NCBI GenBank assembly: GCA_036417435.1
Contig: CM070900.1
Location: forward strand, 114,615,315 to 114,679,314
Length of the DNA: 64,000 nucleotides
Reading direction: 5' to 3'
From: Inia geoffrensis
Lineage: Eukaryota > Chordata > Mammalia > Artiodactyla > Iniidae
The notes under the pieces are model-generated. The model was not told the origin of the DNA, made no database searches, and worked only from the letters and a program-made list of their open reading frames with translations. Shown piece after piece: positions 25,010 through 37,879 of this stretch. A program made the position numbers and the translations under genes. Position 1 is the stretch's first letter. Each line of letters starts with the position of its first letter.

Positions 25010-28000
25010 ATGGTAATAGGAACATACATATTGACAATAACCTTGAATGTAAATGGATTAAATGCCCCAACTAAAAGACATAGACTAGGTGAATGGATAC
25101 AAAAGCAACACCCATATGTATGCTGTCTACAAGAGACCCACTTCAGACCTAGGGACATATACAGACTGAAAGTGAGGGAATGGAAAATGATATTTTCCAT
25201 GCAAATGGAAATCAAAAAAAGCTGCAGTAGCAATACTCATATCAGATAAAAATAGACTTTAAAATAAAGAATGTTACAAGAGACAAGGAAGGACACTACA
25301 TAATGATCAAGGGATCAATCCAAGAAGAAGATATAACAATTATAAATGTTTATGCACCCAACATAGGAGCACCTCAATACATAAGGCAAATGCTAACAAC
25401 CACAAAAGGAGAAATCGACAGTAACACAGTAATAGTAGGGGACTTTAACACCCCACTTTCACCAATGGACAGATCATCCAAAATGAAAATAAATAAGGAA
25501 ACACAAGCTTTAAATGACACAATAGACCAGATAGACTTAATTGATATTTACAGGACATTCTACCCAAAAGTGGCAGAATACACTTTCTTCTCAAGTGCAC
25601 ATGGAACATTTTCCAGGATAGATCACATCTTGGGTCACAAATCAAGCCCTGGAAAATTTAAGAAAACTGAAATTGTATCAAATACCTTTTTTGACCACAA
25701 CACTATGAGACTGGAAATCAATTGCAGGAAAATAACTGTAAAAAACACAAATACATGGAGGCTAAACAGTGCACTACTAAATAACCAAGAGATCACTGAA
25801 GAAATCAAAGAAGAAATAAAACATATATAGAAACAAATGACAATGAAAACAGGATGACCCAAAACCTATAAGATGCAGCAAAAGCAGTTCTGAGGGAAGT
25901 TTAGAGCAATTCAATCTCACAACAAGAAACAAGAAAAATCTCAAATAAACAATGCAACCCTACACTTAAAACAAGTAGAGAAAGAAGAAAAAAATAAAAC
26001 CCAAAGTCAGGAGAAGGAAAGAAATCAGAAAGATCATAGCAGAAATAAATGAAATAGAAACAAAGAAAACAATAGCAAAGATCAATAAAACTAAAAGCTG
26101 GTTCTTTGAGAACATAAACAAAGTTGATAAAGCTTTAGCCAGACTCATCAAGAAAAAGAGGGAGAGGGCTCAAATTAATAAAATTAGAAATTAAAATGGA
26201 GAAATCACAACTGACACCACAGAAATACAAAGGATTATAAGAGACTACTACAAACAACTATATGCCAATAAAATGGACAACCATGAAGAAATGGACAAAT
26301 TCTTGGAAAGGTACAGTTTTCCAAGACTGAACCAGGAAGACTTAGAAAATATTAACAGACCTATCACAAGTAATGAAATTGAAATCTTATTTAAAAATCT
26401 TCCAACAAACAAAGGTCCAGAACCAGATGGCTCCACAGGCGAATTCTATCAAACATTTAGAGAAGAGCTAACACCGATCCTTCTCAAACTCTTCCAAACA
26501 ATTGCAGAGGGAGAAACATTCCCAAATTCATTCTAGGAAGCCACCATCATCTTGATACCAAAACCAGAAAATGTCACAAAAAAAGAAAATTATAGACCAA
26601 TATCACTGATGAACAGAGATGCAAAACTCCTGAAAAAACACAAGCAAAAAGAATCCAACAACACATTAAAAGGATCAAACACTATGATCAAGTGGGATTT
26701 ATCCCAGGGATGCAAGGATTCTTCAATATACACAAATCAATCAATGTGATACACCACATTAACAAATTAAGGAAACAAAAACATATGATCATCTCAACAG
26801 ATGCAGAAAAAGCTTTTGACAAAATTCAACACCATTTATGATAAAAACTCTCCAGAAAATGAGCAGAGAGGGAACTTACCTCAACATAATAAAGACCATA
26901 TATGACAAACCCAGAGCAAGCATCATACTCAATGGTGAAAAGCTGAAAGCACTTCCACTAAGATCAGGAACAAGACAAGGATGTCCACTCTCACCACTCC
27001 TATTCAACATAGTTTTGGAAGTCCTAGCCACGGCAATCAGAGAAGAAAAAGAAATAAAAGGGATACAAATTGGAAAAGAAGAAGTAAAACTGTCACTGTT
27101 TGCTGATGTCACTGTTTGATGATACTATACATAGAAAATCCTAAAGATGACACCAGAAAACTACAAGAACTAATCAATGAATTTGGTAAGGTTGCAGGAT
27201 ACAAAATTAATGCACAGAAATCTCTGGCATTCCCATACACCAACAACAAAAGCTCAGAAAGAGAAATTAAGGAAACAATCCCATTTACCATTGCAACAAA
27301 AAGAATAAAATACATAGGAATAAACCTGCCTAAGGAGGTGAAAGACTTGTACTAAGAAAACTATAAAACACTGATGAAAGAAATCAAAGATGACATAAAC
27401 AGATGGAGAAATATACCATGTTCTTGGATGGGAAGAACTAATATTGTAAAAATGACGATACTACCCAAAGCAATCTACAGATTCAATGCAATCCCTATCA
27501 AACTACCAATGGTATTCTTCACAGAATTAGAACAAAAAATTTTACAATTCGTATTGAAACACAAAAGACCCTAAATAGCCAATAAAATCTTGAGAAAGAA
27601 AAATGGAGTTGGAGGAATCAGGCTCCCTGATATCAAACTATACCACAAAGCTACAGTAATCAAAACAGTATGGTCTGGCACAAAAACAGAAATATAGATC
27701 AATGGTACAGGGCAGAATGCCCAGAGATAAACCCACGCACCTATGGTCACCTAATTACGACAAAGGAGGCAAGGAAATACAATGGAGAAAAGAGAGCCTG
27801 TTCAATAAGCGGTGGTGGGAAAACTGGACAGCTACATGTAAAAGAATGAAATTAGAACATGATCAAACACCATACACAAAAATAAACTCCAATAATTAAA
27901 CTCCAATCCAATAAAATGGATTAAAGACCTAAATGTAAGACCAGACACTATAAAACTCTTAGAGGAAAACATAGGAAAAACACTGTTTGACATAAACCTC

Positions 28001-28870
28001 AGCAAGATCTTTTTTGACCCACCTCCTAGAGAAATGGAAATAAAAACAAAAATAAACAAATGGAACTTAATTAAACTTAAAAGCTTTTGCACAGCAAAGG
28101 AAACCATAAACAAGACAAAAAGACAACCCTCAGAATGGGAGAAAATATTTGCAAATGAAACAACAGACAAAGGATTAATCTCCAAAATATACAAACAGCT
28201 CATGGAGCTCAATATCAAAAAGACAAACAATCCAATTAAAAAATGGGCAGAAGACCTAAATAGACATTTCACCAAGGAAGACATACAGATGGCCAAGAGG
28301 CACATGAAAAGATGCTCAACATCACTAATTATTAGAGAAATGTAAATCAAAACTACAATGAGGTATCACCTCACGCTGGTCAGAATGGCCATTATCAAAA
28401 AAGCTAGAAACAATAAATGCTGGAAAGGGTGTGGTGAAAAGGGAACCCTCCTGCACTGTTGGTGGGAATGTAAATTGATACAGCCACAATGGAAAACAGT
28501 ATGTAGGTTCCTTAAAAAACTAAAAATAGAACTACTGCATGACCCAGCAATCCCATTACTGGGCATATATCTTGAGAAAACCATAATTCAAAAAGAGACA
28601 TGTAGCACAATATTCACTGCAGCACTATTTACAATAGCCAGAACATGGAACCAACCTAAATGTCCATCGGCAGATGAATGGATAAAGAAGACGTGGCACA
28701 TATATACAATGCAGTATTACTCAGCCATAAAAAGAAACGAAACTGAGTTATTTGTAGTGAGGTGGATGGACCTAGAGTCTGTCATACAGAGTGAAGGAAG
28801 TCAGAAAGAGAAAAACAAATACCTGTATGCTAACGCATACATATGGAATAAAAAAAAAAATGGTACTGAT
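25010..28870 (+). pseudogene. L1 ORF2 remnant (endonuclease and reverse transcriptase)
   Basis: L1 ORF2 encodes an APE-type endonuclease and a reverse transcriptase. Visible pieces, in order: TLNVNGLNAP and LQETHF (endonuclease, 25050-25150), VIVGDFNTPLSP (25430-25460), [16 protein letters not shown] (RT, about 26960-27010), SLFADVTV where the catalytic FADD should be, [20 protein letters not shown] (27374) and the C-terminal [16 protein letters not shown] cysteine region (about 28420). Stops and frameshifts break it into at least eight pieces. A 16-bp tandem duplication at 27091-27122 shifts frame exactly at the RT active site. Confidence 0.9.
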
Positions 28871-29215
28871 GAACCCAGTTGCAGGGCAGGAATAAAGATG
28901 CAGACATAGAGAATGGACCTGAGGACACGGGATGGGAGGGGGAAGCTGGGGCGAAGTGAGAGTAGCATCAACACATGTACACTACCGAACACAAATTAGT
29001 TAGCTAGTGGAAAGCAGCGGTATAGCACAGGGAGATCAGCTCCGTGCTTTGCGATGACCTAGAGGGGTGGGATAGGGAGGATGGGAGGGAACCTCAAGAG
29101 GGAGGGATATGGGGACATATGTTTGCATATGGCTGATTCACTTTGGTGTACAACAGAAGCTAACACAGTATTGTGAAGCAGTTATGCTCCAATAAAGATC
29201 TATTAAAAAATTTTT

Positions 29216-30300
29216 AGACACAAGAGACAACATTATATACTATTTACTGCTGGACAAAACTGTAATAAAGATATAAAAACATAAAAAAAAATAGCACGTG
29301 TCTCTTACTTGGGCTAAATAATAACAAATAATAAAAACTGGTTTTCCTATAAACCTCAATTCTCAGTACTCCTTAATATACACTCCCCACCCCTCCTCCA
29401 CACTTTACTATGGACATTCTCACTCCTCTATGAAATGCTCTTCTCTCTACTCTCCATCTTACCCAAAACCTACTCAGTTTTTACAGGAGCAGTTCAAATT
29501 CCACCTGCCTACTCTGATCATGACAGACTCCTAGACTTTCCTATTTTTTAGAGTGTTAACAGCACATGTTGTCGAGTATTTATAATGGGCTAAATGTTGT
29601 CCTTTCTAATAGGAGAGTGCGTATAGGTGAAGCCAGACACACACACACGATGCAATAAAATGTAACAGGTGTTGTAATAGAATATGGGGTAAAATATCAG
29701 GGGAATGCAAAGTCAAGACTGAGTAGTTCTGCTTGTGGAAGTCAAAGAAATATTCAAAGAAACAGAATTACAGTGGCTTTGTCTACAAGTCCCATCTGCC
29801 CCACCTTCTCTTCCTAAGCTTACCTTCCACAGGACCCTGCATACTCCAAACCTGCTACTCTAACTGCATTGACTGCCATTTCATAAAACACGTTCCATCA
29901 TCTCTCAACGCTTTGCCTTTGTTCTTTGTCTTCCGTGTTGCCAGAATTGTTTCTTATCTTTCTCTGTTGAAAGTCCATTTTTCAAGGTGTGGTTGAAATG
30001 TCAACTCTGTCATGAATATATGGCTATTGCTTTCAACCATAAATAACTCTTCCTCCCTCTGAATTTTTAAAAACAGGATTTTACTAACATAAGGATTGAT
30101 TTTCCTACCCAGTTCTCCCAATTCTTATATAAAAATCAGCCTTAATCTCTTGGAAAACTGTCAACTCCTTAAAGGCAACAATTCAATCGTATTCTCTAGT
30201 ATTATTATTTTGAACTACATTTTTTTAAGAAGGAAAACATAGCAAGTATTCAGTATCCCGTAGAGACCCTATCATGATTTTGAGCATAGTAAGTGCTATT
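29216..30300. other. Intron with L2-like sequence
   Basis: Between the L1 and the next, antisense L1. Stretches around 29400-29560 and 29780-30260 read like diverged L2 3' sequence in plus orientation (CTGTCAACTCCTTAAAGGCAAC at 30158-30179 resembles its gene-end motif). No exon recognised. Confidence 0.5.
29780..30260 (+). mobile_element. L2 LINE fragment, diverged
   Basis: CACGTTCCATCATCTCTCAACG, GAAAGTCCATTTTTCAAGGTGTGG, and CTGTCAACTCCTTAAAGGCAACA follow the L2 3' region order in sense. Confidence 0.5.
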
Positions 30301-32325
30301 TTAAACAGCTTTATTGAAGTATGACTGACAGACAATACATAATGGCACATATTTGAAGTGTATGATTTTGACACATAGATACTCCCGTGAAACCACCCTC
30401 ACAAGGAAGATAACTAATGTATACCTCATCCCCAAAGCTTCATCATGACCTTTGCAGCACGCCCCCACACCACCACCACTCCTCACTTCCCCAGACAACC
30501 TGTTTTCTGTCACTACACATTAGCTTCATTTACTAGAATTGCATGCAAATGGAATCACAGGTACTTTTTTCTCTAGTTTATTTCATTTAGCATAATTATT
30601 TTGAAATTCATCCAAAATAATGTATCAATGGTTCATTCTATTTTTATTGTTGAATAGTGTTCTAATTACATATCCTTTCACCTGCTGATGTGTATTTGGC
30701 TTGTTTCCAGTTTTGGGCGTTTACAAAGAAAGCTGCTATGAACGTACAAGTCTTTGTATGGACATATGCTTTCATTTATCTTGAGTAAATACCTAGGAGA
30801 GGAATGGCTGGATCATATGGTAAGTGTGTATTTAATATTTTAAGAAACTGATCAATTATTTTCCCAAAGTGGTTGTAATATTTTACATTCCCATGAGAAA
30901 TGTACGTATCCAGTTATTCCACATTCTCACTAAAACTTGTAACGGTTAGCTTTTAAATTTTTAGGCTTTCTAATAGGTACACAGAAGTTCCTCAGCGTGG
31001 TTTTAATTTGCATTTTCCTAATCAGCAATGACGTTGATCATTTTTTCACGTGTTTATTTGCAATCCGTATCTCTTCTTTGAAGAAATTCCCACTTAACTC
31101 TTCTGCCCACTTTTAAAGTTGGTTTGTTTTTCTGTGATTGAGTTTTATGAGTTCTTTCTATATTTATGATAAAAGTCTTTCATCAGATACTTGTTTGAAA
31201 ATATTTTCTCCAAGTCTGTGACTTGTGTTCTCATTCTCTAAACACTGTCTTTTGAAAAACAACTTTTTAACATGGATGAAACCCAATTAGGAATTGTGTC
31301 ATACATTTTTGACCTTTTATAGATTATACTTTTGGTATCATATCTAAGGAAATTTTGCCGAATTCAAATTCACAAAGGTTTTCTCATATGTTTCCTAGAA
31401 GTTTTACAGTTTTCGGTTTTAAAATTAGGTCTTTGATTAATTTTGAGCTATTCTGAATACAATGCAAAGTATGGTCCAAAGCTTTTTGTTCTGCAGGTGG
31501 ATAACCACTTTTTTCAGTGTAAATTTTTTGAAACACTAACCTTTCTCTACTGAATTATCTTTGCATATTTTCCTATGTACATGGGGATCTATTTCTAAAC
31601 TCTCTAATCTTTTCCATTCATCAGTTTGTCTGTTTACACAATACTACGTCATCTTGATTACTGTAGCTGTAATTCTTGAAAACAGGTAGTGCTAGACTCT
31701 AGTTTCTTCTTCTTTTTCAAAGTTGTTTGGGTTATTACAAGTCATTTGCATTCCGTATGAATTTTAGAACCAGGTATTCAATTGCTACAAAAAAGTCCTG
31801 CTGGGGTTCTGATTGGGACTGTGTTGAATCTCAACCTGGGGAGAATTGACATGTTAACAACATTGACTCTTGAGCCTCATGAACATTTTATCCTTCCATT
31901 TATTTAGGTCTTTTCGAATTTCTCTCAGGAGTGTTCCATAATGTTCCATGCACACGTCCTTCATATATTTTAAAAAATATTCATCCCTCAGTATTTTATA
32001 TTTTGCTGTTATTATAAATGGTATTTCATTAAGCTTTAATTTCTGATTGTTCATTGCTAGTATATTGACTATACATATGAATTAATTTTGTATACTGATT
32101 TTATATATTGTATTGATTATAAGTATTGATTGCATATTGATTTTGTATATATATTCTGCAAACTTATAGAACACACTTAACTAGTTTGAATAGTTCTTCT
32201 GTAGAAAACATTATATTTTCTACATAAAGGATCTCTGAATAAAGGAAATTTTACTTATTTTTTAAAATCAGAATGGCTTTAAGTTCTTTTTCTTGCTTTA
32301 CTATACTCACTGGATATAGACAGAC

Positions 32326-32350
32326 GAATAGATAGATAGGTAGATAGATA
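32326..32350. repeat. (GATA)n tract
   Basis: GAATAGATAGATAGGTAGATAGATA, about six tetranucleotide units with one change, within the antisense L1. Confidence 0.85.
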
Positions 32351-32455
32351 CAAAAACAGATACAGTGAATATATACACACAAAGGTGGTGAAAATGAACA
32401 TCCGTGTTTCACTTCTCATCTTAAGGCTAAATATTTGGTTTTTCACCATAAGTAT

Positions 32456-32850
32456 TTTTATGAGCTGAACTGTGTCCTCCCAAAATGCACAAGTCGAAGT
32501 ACCAAAGTCCAGTATCTCAGAATGTAATTACATTCAAATATGATGTCATTAAAGAGGTAATTAAGTTAAAATGAGGTCTTGAGGGTGGGACCTAACCCAA
32601 TACGAATGCTGTCCTTATAAGAAGTGAAAATTCTGGATACAGCAATCCAGACATACAGAGGAAAAAAATCATATGAAGACAAAGGAGAAAGATGAACATC
32701 TAAAAAGCAAGAAAAGAGGGGTCAAAATGAAATCAACCCTGCCAATACCTTGATCTCAGACTTCAGACTCCAGAACTGTGAGAGAATAAATTTCTGCGTT
32801 TAAACCATCTGGTCTGTGATTTTGTAATGGAAGCCCCAATAAATTAAAAC
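32456..32850 (+). mobile_element. MLT1-type MaLR solo LTR inside the antisense L1
   Basis: TGAGCTGAACTGTGTCCTCCC, AATTAAGTTAAAATGAGGTC, CCTTATAAGAAG and CTCCAGAACTGTGAGAGAATAAATTTC are the ordered blocks of an MLT1 LTR. AAGTAT at 32450-32455 and again at 32851-32856 is the target-site duplication. Joining the L1 across it restores the old L1 reading (ATAAGTATGAGGTTAGC). No internal retroviral sequence is attached. Confidence 0.85.
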
Positions 32851-34902
32851 AAGTATGAGGTTAGCTATGTTTTTTTTTTTTTTTTTTTGTAGATGCCCTT
32901 ATCAGGCTGAGAAAGTTCCCCCCTCTATTCCTCCTTTGTTGGGAGTTTTTTTAATCAGAAATGGATATTGAATTTTGACAAAGCTGTTTCTCTATTGAGA
33001 TATTGAAAAATATCACTGTATTTTTGTTCGTTAATCATAAATTACATTGATTGAGACTTGAATATTAGACCAACCTTGCATTACTGGGATAGTTATAACT
33101 TTACTGTGATGTATTAGCCTTTTGATTTGCTAAAATTGTAATAAGAATGTCTGCATCAATGTTCATAAGGAACATTGGTTGATAGTTTTCTTTTCTTGTA
33201 ATATCTTTGTTTCATTTTGGTATCAGGATAACATTGGCTTCAGAGAGTAAGTTGGGAATCATTTCCTCCTTTTAAATTTTCTTAAAGAATTTGTGTAGAA
33301 TTGGTATTTTTTTCTTCCTTAAATGTTTGAGAAAATTTACCAGTAAAACCACCTTTGGACTATAATTTTCTTAGTGGGAAGACTCTTAAATATAAATTCA
33401 ACTTCTTTAATAGACATAGAGATATTCAGGTAATCTATTTCTTCTTGAATGAATCTTGGTAATTTGTGTCTTTTAAAAAATTTGTTTATTTCACCACGAT
33501 TGGCAAATCTATTGATGTAAAGTCATGTATGATATTTCCTTATCTTTTTAAGATCTTTCCTTTAGTGATGTCATTTCTCTCTTTCCTCATATAGGTAATT
33601 TGGATCTACTTTCTTTTCTTCCCCAATCATTCTGGCTAAAGGTTGATACTTTTATTGATCTTCTTAAAGAACTGGATCTTGGTTTCACTGGTTTTCTGTA
33701 TTGTTTTCCTTCTTTCTATTTCAGTAATTTCTGTTCTCCTCCTTATAATTTATTTATTATTTATTTTGAGTTTAAAAATTGTTTTTCTTTTTATGCAATC
33801 ATATATTTCTTAATATAGGCATTTAGTTCTTTAAATTTCCTCTTAATACTGCTTTAACAGAATCCTTCAAATTTTGTTATATTGTGTTTTCATTTTCATT
33901 CAGTTCAAAATACTCTGAAATTTTCATACTGATTTCTTTTTTGACCTATGAATTATTTTAAAGTAAGCTATTTAGTTTCCAAATATTTGAGGATGTTCCA
34001 TCAATCTTTCTGTTGTTGATTTCTAATTTAATTCCATTATGGTCACAGGACATGTTCTGTATGACTTTAATCATTTTAAATTTACTAACCTATATTCCAC
34101 GTGCACTTGATAAAAATGTATATTCCACTGTTGCTGGGCGAAGTGTTCTATAAATCTCAATTAGGTCAAGTTGGATGATAACATTTTAGAGATACTGTAT
34201 ATTCTTACTGATTTTCTGGGTCTTTTTCTTTCAGTTATTAAAGAGAGGTCTTTAAATTACCAACTGTAATTGTCATTGAATTTGTCATTGTCAGATTCAT
34301 TGTCAACTGAATTTGTCATTTTTTCCTTGTAATTCTATCAGTTTTACATGATATATTTGGAAGCTCTGTTATTAAGTATGTGAATATTTAGAATTACTAT
34401 ATCCTCTCAATAAACTGACCCTTTTATTATTATGGAATAAACTTCTTTCTCTCATATTATTCTTTGCTCTGATATCTACTTTGATGTTAATATAGTCAAT
34501 CCAATTTGTTTCCATCTTTTTACTTTTAACCTAAATATATGTGGCTTTACATCTGAAGTATGCTTCTTGCAGGCAGCACATAGCTGTGCCCTGCTTTTTA
34601 TTCATTTTGAAAAATCTCCATTTAGACAGCATATTTAAGACCACTTGCATTTAATGTGATTTTGTGGGCTAAAGTTAAAATCTATCATCTCGTTATTTGA
34701 TTTTTAGTTGTCACATCTGTGAAAATTATCTGGTGATAATTTTAGCTTTAGTATATGTGAAACCATCTTTACTTTGAAAGATATTTTGGTTAACAGGTTT
34801 TTTTCTCCTTCAGTACTCGATTCATTGCAGTTCTTTCAGCTTCTTGAATCTGTAGGTTTACACTTTCAACAAATTTGAAAATTTGTAAATCATTATTTTT
34901 TC

Positions 34903-35118
34903 TTTTCTTTTCTTTTTTTTTTTTTTGCGGTATGCGGGCCTCTCACTGTTGTGGCCTCTCCCGTTGTGGAGCACAGGCTCCGGACGCGCAGGCTCAGCGG
35001 CCATGGCTCACTGGCCCAGCCGCTCCACGGCATGTGGGATCTTCCCGGACCAGGGCACGAACCCGTGTCCCCTGCATCGGCAGGCGGACTCGCAACCACT
35101 GCGCCACCAGGGAAGCCC
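34903..35118 (-). mobile_element. CHR-type tRNA-derived SINE (young), antisense
   Basis: T-rich tail, then GCGGTATGCGGGCCTCTCAC and an end at CCACCAGGGAAGCCC. The perfect 17-bp duplication TAAATCATTATTTTTTC flanks it at 34886-34902 and 35119-35135. It is inserted in the old antisense L1. Confidence 0.96.
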
Positions 35119-36618
35119 TAAATCATTATTTTTTCAAATGCTTTTCCCCAAGTCCTCTTCATATCTCCAGAGCTCTTTTTAATAGCTTTTTCTTCTCCAG
35201 TACTCTGTCCTGCAAACTCTAGCTGCCTTGGTTTCCCAAGACTCTCATCTTGTCTCCTTAACTCTGTGGGTCTGGGAGGAGTGGCCAAGATGATGGAGTA
35301 GGAAGACCCTGAGCTCACCTCCTCCCATGGGTACACCAAAATTACAACAATCTGCACAGTTACTATTGATGAGAAAGGCTAGAAGACTAGCAGAAAAGAT
35401 CTTCTACAACTAAAGACAGGAAGAAGGAACAACATCGAGATGGGAAGGAGGGACGGAGCTGCATACTCCCAGGTGGGCAACACACATAGAAGAGAATAAT
35501 TACAATTGCAGAGGTTCTCCCCAAGGAGCAAGGGGTCTAAGCCCCACACAGGGCTCCTCAGCTCAGGGGGCCCTGCACTGGGAAGAAAGACCTCAGAATG
35601 TTTGGTTCTGAAAGCCAGCAGTGCTTAATTTTAAGAGTCCCAGAGGGCCGGAGTAAATAGAGACTTCACTACTAAAGGGTGCACACAAAATCTCACATGC
35701 TCTGAGAGACAGGGTAGAAGGAATAATTTGAAAGGAACCTGAGTCAGAAACACCTGCTGATCTTGAAGAGCCTCCCAGAGAAGCAGGAGCCACTGAAATT
35801 CACCCTGGAGACATAGACACTTGTGGCAGCTCCTTCTGGGAGTTTGTTCTACCATGCGAACACTGGTCCTGGCAAGCATCATTTTGCAAACCTCACTCCA
35901 GCTTATTAGCACAGGGACCCAGACCCGCCAAGCCAGAACCTGGCTCTGTCCACCAGAGGGCCCAGGAACCAGCCCTGCACGCCAGTTGGCTGACACTAGT
36001 CCTGAGACACCCTGGGCCACAGCCCAACCTACCGGCAACACAAAAGTAGCTCCAAGACCCCCAGGCCCTGCAGCCAGAGAACCCAGGACATGGCCCACAC
36101 ACCAGCAGGCCAACATCAGCTCTGGGATATCTTGGGCTCCTCAGCTAGCTGCCCTGATATCTGGCCCCACCCACCGTCAGGCAGACACCAGCTCTGGGAC
36201 CTCCTGGGCTCTGTAGCCAGAGACTCTGGTACCTGGCTTTGCCCACCAGCCAGACGGCACTAGCCCCAGGACCCCATGGGGCTCTGCAGTCTCCTCATGA
36301 CCCGGCCCCACCTACCAGTGGCTGGAAGCCTCCTCACAAGGCAGGGCCTGGCAACAAAATGAACAGGGCCAGCCACACTGACCAGGCTACCCCCAGTAGG
36401 CAGCCCACCAGAACAGAAGAGCCCACACAGCCCAAAGAGGGGGCACCATTAATGCATGCATCTCTGGTGACCAGAGGTGAATGTGTTTCTAGGACACACA
36501 GGACATCTCCTACAAAAGGCCACTTCTCTGAGATCAGGAAATGAAACAAACCTGCCAAATACACAGAAATAAAAAGAGCAAGTCACACAATATAGGGTGA
36601 CACAGAAACGTGATCCAA

Positions 36619-37496
36619 ATGAAGAAACAAGATAAAACTCCAGAAGAAAAACTAAGTGTAATGGAGATAAGCAATCCGCCCGATAATGAGTTGAAGACAA
36701 TCATCATAAAGACGCTTAAAGAACGAGCAAGAAGATTGGAGGAACAGAGCGAAAAGTTATTAGTTTTTTAAAAAAGTTAGAAAACATAAATAAAATAGAA
36801 CCAAACAGAGATGAAGAATTCAATAATAGGTATAAAAAATACACTAGAAGGAATCAAAAAGTTAGATGACACAGAGGAATGGGTCAATGAGTTGGAAGAC
36901 AGAGTAGTGGAAATCACTGAAGCTGAACAGAAAAAAAAATTAAAAAAATAAGGACAGTTTGGGACATCAAGTGTACTAACATTAGGATTACAGGGGTCCC
37001 AGAAGGAGGAGAAAGAGAAAGAGGCAGAGAATATATCTGAAGACATAACAGTTGAAAACTTCCCTAACCTTGGAAGGACATCCATGTCCAGGAAGCACAA
37101 AGAGACTCAAACAGGATCAAGACAAAGAGCAACCCACCAAGACACCTTGTAATTAAAATGGTAAAAATTAAAGATAGAGAGAGGATTTTAGAAGCAGCAA
37201 GGGAAAAGCAACAAGTTACAAACAGGTGAACTCCCATAATGCTATAAGCTGACTCCTCAGCAGAAACTCTGAAGGTCAAAAGTGAGTGCCATGATATATT
37301 TAAAAAGGTGAAAGGGAAAAGTCTACAACCTAGAATACTGTACCTGGCAAGGCTTTCATTCAGATTTGATGGAAAGATCAGAAGTTTTACAGACAAGCAA
37401 AAGCTAAAAGAATTCAGTACCAGCAAACCAGCTTTACAAGAAATGTTAAAGAAACTTCTCTACGAGGAAAAGACAAGGCCACTACTAGAAACATGA
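36619..37496 (+). pseudogene. L1 ORF1 remnant
   Basis: The ATG at 36619 gives MKKQDKTPEEKLSVMEISN and continues to a stop at about 36768, inside the coiled-coil region. Later pieces in other frames match the RRM region (CAGGGGTCCCAGAAGGAGG near 36990) and the C-terminal domain (SLQPRILYLARLSFRFDGK, 37320-37376). Broken by several stops. Confidence 0.8.
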
Positions 37497-37879
37497 AAAT
37501 AACAAAAGAGAAAGTTTCCTCATTAAAGGCATATATACAGTACAGGTAGTAAATCAACCATGTATAAGGATAGTAGGAAGGATAAAGACAAAACTGTAAA
37601 CTCATGTGTATCCATAATAAGTAGTTAATAAATACAAAAAACAAAAAGATGATAAATGTGATGTCAAAAACAGTAAAAATGGGCAGGGGGAGTAAAAATG
37701 TAGGGCTGTTAAAATGCATTTGAACTTAAGAGATCAGCAAACTTAATCAAATATATATAGTATACTATATATACTATATACTCACTTTTATCTAATTGTA
37801 ACACGAAAGTAGTCATCAAATCACAAGGGAAGAGATCAAAAGAAGAAAGGAACAAAAAAGGACCCCAAACAATTAATAA

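Larger units (their letters stand above)
23076..29215 (+). mobile_element. Near full-length L1, inactivated
   Basis: A 6.1 kb plus-strand L1. The 5' UTR begins GGCAGAGTCAAGACGGCGG and is GC-rich to about 23750, with a repeated pattern (GGAGATCAGGAGAGGCAGGC at about 23267 and again near 23437). ORF1 remnants span 24188-24960, ORF2 remnants 25010 to about 28400 or beyond, and the 3' UTR ends CTCCAATAAAGATCTATTAAAAAA. It has many stops and frameshifts, so it cannot move by itself. No clear target-site duplication was found; the left flank is a TA microsatellite. Confidence 0.93.
30301..35265 (-). mobile_element. Old L1 (L1M type), antisense, long
   Basis: Read on the plus strand it begins with the reversed 3' end (CAGCTTTATTGAAGTATGAC) and runs back through ORF2: GGAATGGCTGGATCATATGG, GTTTTAATTTGCATTTTCC, the RT region GGTATCAGGATAACATTGGC near 33220, and the endonuclease region TTCTTGCAGGCAGCACATAG near 34565. 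It ends in ORF1-side sequence (GCTTCTTGAATCTGTAGG). It is interrupted by an MLT1 LTR (32456-32850) and a SINE (34903-35118). It is heavily mutated and holds no reading frame. Because the MLT1 landed in it, it must predate that LTR. Confidence 0.85.

Noticed and set aside
35821..36544. 131- and 101-codon proline/threonine-rich open frames
   Set aside because: They lie in the L1 5' UTR, just upstream of its ORF1 start at 36619, with no coding similarity.
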